Positions 46,359 through 56,150 of a stretch of DNA of 64,000 nucleotides are shown in pieces (position 1 is the first letter of the stretch; the number at the start of each line of letters is the position of its first letter). The notes beneath the pieces are model-generated. The model had not been told where the DNA came from. It saw only the letters and a program-made list of their open reading frames with translations, and did no database searches. The stretch is taken from positions 6,424,390 to 6,488,389 of the forward strand of contig CM021321.1 in the NCBI GenBank assembly GCA_010645155.1, written 5' to 3'. The DNA comes from Tigriopus japonicus. Lineage: Eukaryota; Arthropoda; Copepoda; Harpacticoida; Harpacticidae. Made by a program: the position numbers and the translations under genes.

Positions 46359-47403
46359 ATGGATATTACCGCTTCGCAGGCTCACAACGCAGGAGTTGCA
46401 AAGCAACGAGCACCACAAAGTGGCGCTAAGGACGAACAAGCACAATTGGCAAATGAATTACAAAAACCAGCCAGAAAGAATTATCCTCGAAGACAAACAG
46501 TAACTTTTGGAATTGATGACCTTTGGCAAGTAGATCTAGTTGAAATGTATGAGTTGGCAAGTAAAAATAAGAAATACAATTACATGCTTACTGTAATTGA
46601 CACATTTTCAAAACAGGCTTTTGCTATTCCAATTAAGAATAAAACAGGACAAGCTGTAACTGAGGCATTTGAAGGAATCTTGAAACACAGAAAACCAAAT
46701 AACCTACAGACAGATCAGGGAAAGGAATTTTTTAACAAAACTTTCCAAGATTTGATGAAACAACACAAAAATAATCACTATCATACATTTTCAAATAAGA
46801 AAGCTGCCATAGTTGAAAGATTTAACAGAACAGTGAAAGGACGCATGTGGAAGAAGTTTACTGAGTTAAATTCCCACAATTGGCTTGATACATTAGATGA
46901 TTTGATTGAAGAATATAATGCTAGCTATCATAGAACAATTAAACGAAGTTAAAAATTCAAAGGAAGGTGAGGTAAGAGAATTATTACAACCAAGCGCAGC
47001 GCAGCAAGCTGCGCAGCCCTGGCTGCGCCGAAAGAAAATTACAAATATAAAACAACCAAAGGAAACAAAATTTAAAATGGGTGATATTGTGAGAATATCT
47101 AGGGCAAAAGGGATTTTTGATAAAGGTTATAAGTTTAATTGGTCAGAAGAATTGTTTAAAATTACAAAAGTTCTTGAAACAACACCAACTACGTATTACA
47201 TTGAAGACATGTCTGCAGAAAAAGTTGAAGGCTGTTTCTACAATGAAGAACTTCTTAAAACAAAATTACCTAATTATGCTAGAATAGAAAAGGTTTTGAG
47301 GAAGAAAATTGTTGATGGCAAAGTGTATTTAAGAGTTAAATGGAAAGATTATGATAATAAATTTAATAGTTGGATTTTGCAGGATGACAACGTGAAACTT
47401 TGA
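46359..47403 (+). pseudogene. Polinton integrase (rve) with chromodomain, one frameshift
   Basis: The first frame (46359-46952) is a retroviral-type integrase core: the DDE residues sit in WQVDLVEM, LQTDQGKEFF and AAIVERFNRTVKGRM. The frame shifts near 46935-46950 and continues in a second frame to 47403 with an SH3-like/chromodomain-like C-terminus (KMGDIVRISRAKGIFDKGY; YLRVKWKDYDNKFNSW). Integrase plus chromodomain is the Maverick/Polinton arrangement. All three acidic residues survive but the frameshift separates them from the C-terminal domain, so it is called a pseudogene. A stretch near 47000 is a GCGCAGC-rich near-repeat, possibly the source of the slippage. Confidence 0.82.
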
Positions 47404-47489
47404 ACAATTGACTTAAGAAAATTTTTCCTGGTGAAATAATTGATTAAAGAATACAAAATATTACAAAAAAGTAATAAATTAAGAACAAA

Positions 47490-47702
47490 ATGCCTGCTGT
47501 AATTAAAATAACTGAACCAAATGATGATTGGGAGGGATATAAACATTATTGTAACAATGCTGCATATCATGATCCAGATTATGCCATTGGACTTGATCCA
47601 GATGATTGTCCAACATGTGAGAAAATCATGACCAGATATTATGTAAAATATCTAGAAAGTTTACCTGATAGAGAATATCCTAGCCCACGGGTAGTTATTT
47701 AA
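47490..47702 (+). pseudogene. Small Polinton-associated open frame cut by an insertion
   Basis: 70 codons beginning MPAVIKITEPNDDWEGY, with a CPTCEKI pair. Its last codons (PRVVI and the stop) are supplied by the terminal repeat of the foldback element that starts at 47686, so the original 3' end is lost. The function is unknown; it is linked to the integrase by position only. Confidence 0.45.
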
Positions 47703-49280
47703 GGAAATTTTTAATTTCAATGGCATTCCATTTTCAGTGGTACCACACCATTGGCTTAAGTCTTCAGAAGAAAAAAATGCAAAAATTAAAATCTTCCCCC
47801 ATGGAAAATGAGAGAAATGGCCTTTTTAGTTATGGCATAGTTTGAATCCATTTTCCTCCTTATCCAATCATGAGAAGGATGTCTCCTTTGTAACACATTT
47901 TTGGGCCCCAATGTGTCATTGATATGGAGCAAAGCTTAATTTCGATTTTGCACATCATAGACTATTTATTGATTTAGAAGGCTTTGTTTATTGCAATCAA
48001 GAAAAGTTGAGAAATATAAGTTTCAATCTGCTATGATAACAATGATGAAGAGGAGCAAAATGTCCCTTGTGGATAGTGCTTCAAGTGCATTAATTTGCTT
48101 AGTTGCTGTTTTGAAAATTCTAATGAAAGCCTTTCTGAGTTAAAATTACGAAAACTGAACAACTAAAAAGTAAGGCAGTTTATTTATCATCAGAAATGGA
48201 TTCACAATGGCAAACAATACAAGGCAAAAAAGGAGATAGGAAAGTCATGGTGGTCAAGAAACAAAACTTGGAATGGAAAATGTAGAGGAATGAACCCAAA
48301 ATCACAACTGAACAACATGACTCATATTCACATAGTTTTGTTACAGAACTTTTAAGACAACTTTCAAATGATTTTCATTGATGTATTGGATACTGAGTGC
48401 ACTGTGAAGATTTTTTATGCATGGAAATTGTTTGTACACATGGCACACTAGATGAGTTTGATGCTCGTGCTCTCTTATGTATAAGTGACATTTTGTTCAC
48501 AGGCCTGTGATTTTGTCACTTTTAAAGCACACAATCAGCAAAAGAACTGATCAATGATCACATTGTTCAGGCTTCAATAACTTGGATTCTTCAAAATCCT
48601 TTGTTCTATGTTTTTCACTCGGTCATTAATGCACTTTACCTCATGCAAATTTTTGTTGGCATGAAATACTTGGCCTAAAGTGGAAGGCCAACACAATATT
48701 GTTCATTTGGTGATTGCAAACTTGACATGGAGGATTTCTCGCAAGAAAAAAGCGATTTGCAGAATGATATTCAGGATTGCACACAATGACACATGATAAG
48801 CACATGATCAACGAGGAAATGACCAATCTACCACAATAACATCATCTCAGATGTACCAAACTGATCCAAATTAATTACCAATAGATACAGGATGTAAAAG
48901 TCACTTTCACAAGGTAAACAAACATGCTGTGCCTTGAATATCCTTGTCCCTTCTTGTGTTGAGGTAGTGATACTCATACATCAAATTAAACTCAAGTCAA
49001 GAAATTGGCCAAGGATCAGTTAATTACAAACATCAGTACAGTTACACTGAAAGGTAATAATGTATGGCCCTACATTCAGGAGATGCCCTTCTCATGATTT
49101 TAATCAAGGGGAAAAAGATTCAAAACACGTCATAACTAAAATGACAATTTCTGTAATATTCCATGGGGGAAGATTTTAATTTTTGCATTTTTTTCTTCTG
49201 AAGACTTAAGCCAATGGTGTGGTACCACTGAAAGTGGAATGCCATTGAAATTTAAAAAAATCTTGAAATAACTACCCGTG
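47686..49280. mobile_element. 1.6 kb foldback element inserted in the Polinton
   Basis: The ends are CACGGGTAGTTATTT and its inverse. Inverted arms of about 240 bp (47686-47925 and 49040-49280) share long blocks, including the ACCACACCATTGGCTTAAGT and TCTTCCCCCATGGA segments. The flanks share AGCC (47682-47685 and 49281-49284), a possible 4-bp target duplication. The 1.1 kb interior has no coding frame. The superfamily is undetermined. Confidence 0.75.
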
Positions 49281-49329
49281 AGCCATGAAAAATATGTTAA
49301 CTTTTCTGCAGGACCAAGGGGTTCAGATA

Positions 49330-49403
49330 CTATCAGGACTATACTTAGGTGGATGAAGAGCTGCTATGATAGCATACTTGAAACATTCATTGTCAGTATT
49401 TTT
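49330..49403 (+). repeat. 74-bp displaced copy of a PolB segment
   Basis: Identical, except for one base, to 50808-50881 in the same orientation. That segment encodes the DNECFKYAIIAALHPPKYS part of the Polinton polymerase N-terminal region. Here it sits just past the 3' breakpoint of the PolB fragment, so it is a rearrangement scar. Confidence 0.9.
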
Positions 49404-49406
49404 CCC

Positions 49407-51133
49407 TTATTCTTTTGACAATATATTCTTTCTTTTTAGTTTTACTAAGTTATCAAACCATGCATAAGGGAATACACCTTTCTTGAGTAGTGTCTTAAAT
49501 ATTTTATCATTTTTGTATTTTAAAGACATAACTGGAAATGATTGTCTAAGAATTTTAATGTCCTTCTTTTCAATGAATTTAACAAAATCATTAAATACTT
49601 CATTTTTATTCTTGAATTTTTGTGATGGTTGATAGTTTGCTTGATTCTGAATCAAGACTTCTAATGGTTGAGAAAGATGCATAAATGAATCTCTGAATTG
49701 GAATTTAACATGATCACCATCAATTGAGCTATTCCAAGACAGTGTTACACATTTAGGTTTTTCATTGTTTTCCATCAGTGGAATACATTCAACTTCCGAA
49801 AAATATTTCATTTGCAATAAAATTGATTTATCATAACCCCTAAAATTATGTGAGACTACTTTTACACAAATGTTTTTCAAACAGTATTTGAGATTGCAAT
49901 CATTGTGAGCATATCCTCTAAATTTACCAGAAAAATGACAATGATCTTTAACAGCTTTATCACTAGGTTGAATTAGTAATTTACAAATATGACATTTCAT
50001 ATCTTCTTCATTGACCATAGATCCCACTTCTTCCATTGGTTTGCTAGAATCCTTGATAATTTGGTTGATCTTTTCAACATCTTTTTTTAATTCTTTGATG
50101 AAATCCTGAGGGGCAGTCATTCCTACAAATTTCTTGTATTTTCCCACATAGTCTGGGAAGTAAGGTTTGTAATATTCAGATACATTGTAAAATGCACCAA
50201 TTGCCATTATTGCTCTGTTTCCTTCTCACTTACTTTTCTATTCTCAGCTTCCCAATCAAAATGAACTACCATAGGCAATTCTTGGGTTTTTTCATACTTG
50301 GTGAATGAGCAAGTTCTAGCTTTTGTACAATCTTTGCAAGTTTTCATGTTATTCTCATGTTTTGGACAATGAGGCATTTCCTTGGCTTATGCTTCATTTT
50401 CCAAACCACTCTCTTCATCATGTTTCATTAATTTCTCTCTTGAAGCATATGGAAGACGGCATCGTGCACAGAAATGTCTTTTCCCATTTATATTGATTGA
50501 TTTAGACAATGCCCTAGACACATTTTTTATCCAAATATAATGACCTTCCACTTTTATATCACGTGAAGCTTTATCATTTTTCTTAAAATACATTATGTTG
50601 ATAGCAGTTTCTGCATTAGCTCCGTTGTAATACACATAATATGGAAAGGGATATAAATGTTTATACGTCTCTAAAACATGAACATTTAAGGGAGGCAAAT
50701 TAGGGTTATCTCTCTCAAATTTTTCAAAATCTTTTTCATTTAATCTTGTTGGAAAAGAAAGCTTTAACCAATTCGCCTCATTCAAATATGGCTTATAATG
50801 AGAAATTCTATCAGGACTATATTTAGGTGGATGAAGAGCTGCTATGATAGCATACTTGAAACATTCATTGTCAGTATTTTTTGGATTAATATAAGCTCCT
50901 GTTCTTATGAGAGTTTGTGGATTTTTTATATATGAGGATCCTATTTCATTCTTGTATTTACTTTTTCGAAAATTAGTTGAGGGATCATATTGATCTGCTC
51001 GCATAGTCATTTCCACACAGGCATGATATTGCCAACCAGATCCATTACCTTCAAACTCTTCAATTCTGTTAGCAAAGTATGAGTGTGTAAGACTGGAAAT
51101 TTTCGGGGTTCCAAATATGAAGTGCAAAGACAT
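49407..51133 (-). pseudogene. Maverick/Polinton DNA polymerase B, N-terminal fragment
   Basis: Two long minus-strand frames (51133-50387 and 50207-49407) plus the intervening segment form one degraded gene, with an in-frame stop near 50387 and a frameshift near 50210. Recognisable pieces in order: the DNECFKYAIIAALHP motif, GHYIWIKNVSRAL followed by a CARCRLPY zinc pair, an MVVHFDWEAE exonuclease-like segment, then CHICKL...DHCHFSGKFRGYAHNDCNLKY and SHNFRGYDKSILLQM. This order is that of the N-terminal half of protein-primed Maverick PolB. The polymerase palm motifs are absent; coding homology stops at KRKNILSKE next to the 74-bp duplication scar. Not functional. Confidence 0.82.
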
Positions 51134-51134
51134 G

Positions 51135-51530
51135 TTTTTTTAAATTATTTTTATTTTTTTTTATTGTGGGTGCTAGGGTCGGAGGTTTGAGCCTCGCCCG
51201 GCCAGCGAAGCCAGCCATCACATCTTCCAAATCATTTCCGATGGGCAATCTCGTGTCCGGTATCAGACTGGTTCTCCGTCTGTGGGTGTGGATTAGCGTC
51301 TAAAAGTTTCCCTGAAAGAGGTCGGGGAGGAGAATCGAACCTGGGACCTCTCCCACTACAGGAAACTGCGCTAACCACGACACCACGTCTCCTCCCTCCT
51401 AAAAAGGATTTCTCCCAACATCTTCAATGCGACCCCCAACAGGATTCGAACCTACGCCGTCTGGGGAAGCACTTACACTCGGCACTTTTAAGAACGCGCT
51501 ACTACGCGTGGCCACTCTGGCTTCCTTGCT
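51135..51530 (-). mobile_element. Composite tRNA-derived SINE on the minus strand
   Basis: Read on the minus strand, a tRNA-like head (about 51525-51430) has GCCAGAGTGGCCACGCG as A-box region, an anticodon-loop-like CTTAAAA (UAA, leucine) and a perfect B box GGTTCGAATCC. A second head (about 51395-51310) has GTGGTTAGCGC and GGTTCGATTCT. A body and an A-rich tail (about 51170-51135) follow. The plus strand carries a further B-box-like GGTTTGAGCCT near 51187. The tail abuts the start of the PolB fragment. No full cloverleaf with matching acceptor stem is evident, so these are not called tRNA genes. Confidence 0.6.
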
Positions 51531-52003
51531 TGTTTGCTTTTGAAAGGAATGTAATTTTCAATTTATTGCTATAGCGACTTGTCGCTCAAACACATTGGAA
51601 AGAGAGTGCAATAGTGCTTGAATATTTTTATTATTTTTATTTTTTTTACGTGGCCATTCTTCTGCTTTTTTACAAAAATATTTTGTTTTAAAGAAAGGGG
51701 TCTGTCCACTTATATTTTACAACAATCCAAACCCTATTTGGCCCAAAAAATTTTGTTCCTCTATAATTGTATGTCTAGACTTACAGACTGATTTTAGAGA
51801 CATTGATGAGAACACAAACTATTTATTTGGAAATTTAAGAGAAATAAATGGCTCTTTATTCTTTATACGGAACCCAAATACAACGCAGTGAAAAAGTCGT
51901 CTGAACATGAATCGATCTACAAAAGACCCAGTTAAGCGTCAAGTCTAAAAAGAACCAATGAAAAGAAAATGAAGTATTGTATGGTCAAGGTTTTATTTCC
52001 TTC
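51531..52003. other. Intergenic region downstream of VPS36
   Basis: AT-rich, 473 bp, between the SINE and the VPS36 stop codon. No coding or repeat structure was recognised. Confidence 0.4.
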
Positions 52004-55000
52004 TCATACACATTCTGAAAACTTATTGGGATAAAATCTTAGGGCTTCGACGGTGTCATCCCGACAGGCTGCTCCGCTTTTCTCGGCCGAAAGTAAGCGT
52101 TCTTTAGCCAATATCACAGAAATGCCAGCGGTTTTGGACAATTCTTCAGCAGTGAGGGATCCATTTTGTTCCAAGGCTTCTTTGGTCTTTAGAATCAATG
52201 CCTCCTGTGTATGGGAAGTAAGTTGAAGAACGCTAACTCCAGTATCAAAGGTGTGAAGGCGCAGAGGTAATCCAGCTTCCGGTAAAGCTTTACAAGCATT
52301 CAAGAGATCTTCTGGGGAGAGAAGCTCAAGACCTCGAGCTCGATTCACTCGACAAAACACATCTGTCAAAGTCATCATGCCTCCACATTCCTAAAGAAAA
52401 GTGTCAAAACACTTGCAAATTCATGAGGACCCAGTTTGCAATTCAGATTCAACTAAGGAACTACCTGAAGCGGTTGATCGAGAATCCAAAAAATCTCTTT
52501 GGCAAGCTCACGATAGTAGGATTGGCCACTGCCATGAGTATCACGAGTGACAGGATCTGAGATACCTAAACTGAGCAAGTATGACTTGAATTGCACAGTT
52601 TCATCGTCGGATACCTCTCCTTGGCTATCCTATATCAATGAAACATGTTGTTTACTCACACCTCTTTACTCAGAAGAATCCAAACTTACCCGGATTTTAC
52701 TCGAGATGCTTTTGGCCAGGATAACCATGGGCTTGGCCATTTCCATAAGCTTGTCTAGATCCTGGAATGCTTTGGAGATCTCCGTGTCTCTCAATTTCGA
52801 TTTTTGCTGAATGCTTTTTTCAATGCCCCCAATTCCTGTGCGCATCTTTGGCATTGACATCGAAGATCCACGAGGCTTGGGATGTACCTTTAAGAAATCA
52901 AATATACACGGTTCTTCTATGCGAAATTCCTCTCTAACTTTTCAAGCATTGATTATTACCTTGATCTCCCATTGTTTTTGTTGCAAGGCATCATTCAACT
53001 TCGATTTGAATTGCTTTTCACCGCCTTGCTTGAAAGAGAGCTTCACAAAGTTGGCAGTGGACGCAGTACCTGATAAAATCAAAAAGATGAAATCTCCACT
53101 AGGGTCCAAAAATCTGTGAGGTCTTCAAACTCGTGAGCATTTCTCAATTCCGTTTTGCCGTTACAAATTTCTCTCTCGCCTTCCCCTTTCGAGGCCGACT
53201 TGACCAACCTAAGCCCTCTAAATATCCTTCACAACTTTTAAAATGGTTATCAAACACACAAATGGAGAGGTCAATGATCTTCCCGCGGTCGAGATATCGT
53301 CTCCACGAAGATCACCAATCAATGAAGAAGATCCTTCCAAAGGCGGAGAGTCCTATGAGCTAACCTTGGAGAAGGCCAAATCGGCCAAGAAGGAGCGAAA
53401 TCTTGGGACCCCAAGAGGTCTTCACAAAAACCGTAATAATGGCTGGACCGATAAGGATCACACCACCCCCAAGGGCTCTGTCAAGTCTGCTAAAGCTCGA
53501 ACACCCAAAGTCCCGAGCAAACTTGGGGCAAACACGTCCAACTTTGCCATCACACCCTCTAAAGGGTCGAAGAGTCCCAACTCGGCCTCTTCTCCTTCAT
53601 ACTATTCATCCTCGACAAGCTCAAAATCTCGATCTCCAAGCGATAAGAACTCGTCGACCACGGATGAGCTCAAAGTGACCGCCACGGCCAAGAATCAATT
53701 GTCTTGTGTCGGTTGTAAAAAGGTTTGCGGAGGGCCCTTACTGCAATGTCGCCAATCCCACGTGTTATGCAGCCGATGTGCTCCTCAACATAAAACCTGT
53801 CCCACTCAAGAAGATGATTGTGCCTACGATTTGTGGTACCCACATTCAGCCACTGAGGTGGAAAAACGCTTGAAACGATACAAGCAAATGAATGTCCATT
53901 GCACCCAAGGTGATTGCGCTTATCAAGGTCGAGTTTGGCAGTATCTCATCCACGAAAAGGTTTGCGACTATCAACCTCTAGCCTGTCCCATTTATACTTG
54001 CTACCAATCTGTGCCAAGGAACGAACTGGCCCAACATTTCCTCAAAGCTCATCCGGCTGTGACGGCGGATTTGGGTGTCCAGAAATTGGATCAAGATTGG
54101 AAGGTGACCTTTCACATGACCAAGGCCACGGCTCGAGCCTTGTATCACGATTGGGTCTCACCTTACTTCACAATCAAAGGCATGATGTTCTTGCTTCGCT
54201 TTATCAAGCGTGAAGGCCAATACTACGTGTGGGTCCAGCAAATGAACCAGATGAATTGTGGCTACGAATGCCAAGTGTCGTTCCAAGGTCCACGACTCCA
54301 ATTGGGATATCGAGCGCCCGTTTTTGAAGCCGGCCGAACAATGGCTTCCTTGACGTTGGAACCCGAATGTCTCAAGCTCACCCCCGAAATTATGGAACAA
54401 CTGTGGATCGATCACAAAAATCCCGGCGCCTCTTCGGTGATTGATCGTTCCGTGAGTTTCCATCTCAAGCTCACCAAGGATCATCCATGCCAATGTTCCA
54501 CTTATGGTAGTGCCAAATTTCCCGTTCGACAACTCTCCATGTAGTACTAATGTTTTATCCATCCTCATATGTTCTTATCAAGTGTCGAGACCGTGTTTTT
54601 ATTGCGACTAAACGAATTTTCAACTCACCCGAATTGCTCGATGATAGATGTAGGACGATTTTTGGACTTTTCATGAGACCGCCCACCTCCTCTTCAATAA
54701 ACACTATCAAAGGCAGAGGTAGACTAAGATGGGCGGATTCGACCGATGGGTTGTGCCACATGATCCGATGAGAAGTTAATTGTAGCTCGCCGTTCTCAAA
54801 TTTAGTCTGCAGAGAGGAGTATGATTTTGGAAGAACTCATTTGAGGGACTGGATGTATTCAATAATTAAAAGCCCACATACGGCTTGTGTATATGTCATG
54901 AAGTTAGGTCCAGGTTAAGGGGGTGAATGATCGGTTTTACGGTGGAAATCATCCCCAATCTCGCCGTCATTTGCAATTGCTTTGTCCGTCAAAACAAGGG

Positions 55001-55301
55001 CAAATGAGGCTTTTACCCCAAAAAGATAGTGTTTTTGGGGGAAATCAAGAAAATATCGGACTGCCATCGACATTTTAATATTTTTTGGGGGGTTAATTAA
55101 GAACATGTATCGAAATTCTCTTCCTTTTATCTTCCAAGGGATTTTTAGTTCTTCATCAAAAATCATTATGCACTAATCAGTCAGTAATTTATTGATTACC
55201 CTTTGATGTCCGTCGTAAAGTTTGACGCTATCACTTGTGGTAATTAAAAATTCTCCGGGCGCCAGGATTCCGCCATTAATGTTCAGGCTAAAACGATCCA
55301 T
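52004..55301 (-). CDS. VPS36: VPS36, ESCRT-II subunit
   Basis: Six exons: 55301-55200, 54806-54629, 53069-52960, 52887-52690, 52629-52465 and 52390-52004, about 379 residues, the normal size. The GLUE domain spans the first three exons ([71 protein letters not shown]) and binds ubiquitin and phosphoinositides. A helical linker follows ([20 protein letters not shown]), then two winged helices, including [20 protein letters not shown] and a C-terminus with [23 protein letters not shown] sorts ubiquitinated cargo into multivesicular bodies. The notable feature is intron 2 (53070-54628, 1.56 kb), which contains a whole gene on the plus strand; the other introns are 60-75 bp apart from intron 1 (393 bp). 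POC1 is divergent upstream. Confidence 0.94.
53243..54544 (+). CDS. SIAH-like RING/zinc-finger protein nested in a VPS36 intron
   Basis: A single 433-codon exon. Residues 1-150 are a Ser/Pro/Lys-rich disordered region. A SIAH-type RING starts at C155 ([20 protein letters not shown] then [12 protein letters not shown]), but the last zinc pair is CPTQEDDC instead of CPxC. The paired SIAH zinc fingers follow ([21 protein letters not shown] and [13 protein letters not shown]...[10 protein letters not shown]). The C-terminal 200 residues fit a SIAH/TRAF-like substrate-binding fold ([27 protein letters not shown]). SIAH proteins are E3 ubiquitin ligases; whether the altered RING retains activity is uncertain. 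The gene lies wholly within VPS36 intron 2 on the opposite strand and is intronless, which fits retroposition or a tolerated nested gene. The start is the first ATG of the frame. Confidence 0.8.
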   Translation: MVIKHTNGEVNDLPAVEISSPRRSPINEEDPSKGGESYELTLEKAKSAKKERNLGTPRGLHKNRNNGWTDKDHTTPKGSVKSAKARTPKVPSKLGANTSNFAITPSKGSKSPNSASSPSYYSSSTSSKSRSPSDKNSSTTDELKVTATAKNQLSCVGCKKVCGGPLLQCRQSHVLCSRCAPQHKTCPTQEDDCAYDLWYPHSATEVEKRLKRYKQMNVHCTQGDCAYQGRVWQYLIHEKVCDYQPLACPIYTCYQSVPRNELAQHFLKAHPAVTADLGVQKLDQDWKVTFHMTKATARALYHDWVSPYFTIKGMMFLLRFIKREGQYYVWVQQMNQMNCGYECQVSFQGPRLQLGYRAPVFEAGRTMASLTLEPECLKLTPEIMEQLWIDHKNPGASSVIDRSVSFHLKLTKDHPCQCSTYGSAKFPVRQLSM

Positions 55302-56150
55302 GCTAAATGACACGCCTAAAATGACCAAAGGGTAGGATTGTCTGCCCTTGGGAGTTCAATGAGTTTGTTCAAGATTTGTTTTTCTTGTTTACACATCAAT
55401 AGAGAGATCGAACAGTGTTTCTAAGACTTTGAGCCCAAAAGACGTGAAAGCATCGTTAAAAAATTAAAACGTGTTTCAGAATGAATTGTTGAATTATCTT
55501 GTGAGCAGAAGTACTTTGGTTGTTTTTTTTCATTTATAAAATAAACTACTTAAATTAAGAGCTTCCAATTCAAGGAAAATTTTAAATTTTGTCCTATGGG
55601 ATATGCAAGGTATGCAAGGTATCTGATACTGTATGTCTTCAAGAGCATTCATGGGCTCTGTCCTAACCCAGGATTTGAGATCAGTTGTAGCGATCGTAGA
55701 GGTTTTACGTGCGTTATGAGAGCACCTCCAAATCCAAGGGAATTGAGGCTAGTTCGATCAATGAACTAACCATTTACTCTCTTTACAGGGAATCCCATTC
55801 CTTGTAGCGGTTTTAAAAATCTCAAAATATGGAGGCCCTGAAAATTGTCTGATACACTGAGAAATCCAAAGAGCCAGGAAGTTTTACTTCCAAAAAAGAA
55901 TAAGAAATCATACAATTCTATCATGTTCAATCTAAGTAGCTAAATATTGTTTATTTGAACTTTTTTGTGAAAAAAACACTGCCAAGATCGAATCATTTAA
56001 CCTCTTAAAATCATATGTAAATAGTTTCTTCCCTTGGTACTTCTTGCTCCGAAATTCCAATTGTCCACAACTTCTGCCTTTTGATTCGTTTGTGCCCGCT
56101 CAAAGTCGCCCGAGATCGCTCAAAATCGCACCCAAAGCAAACCGTCGACC
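55302..56150. other. Shared upstream region of VPS36 and POC1
   Basis: 849 bp between divergent start codons, AT-rich, presumably with both promoters. A TATGCAAGG direct doublet occurs near 55602-55620. No coding frame was recognised. Confidence 0.4.

Noticed and set aside
51310..51525. Functional tRNA genes on the minus strand
   Set aside because: B boxes are good, but acceptor stems do not pair convincingly and an A-rich tail follows, so a SINE is more likely.
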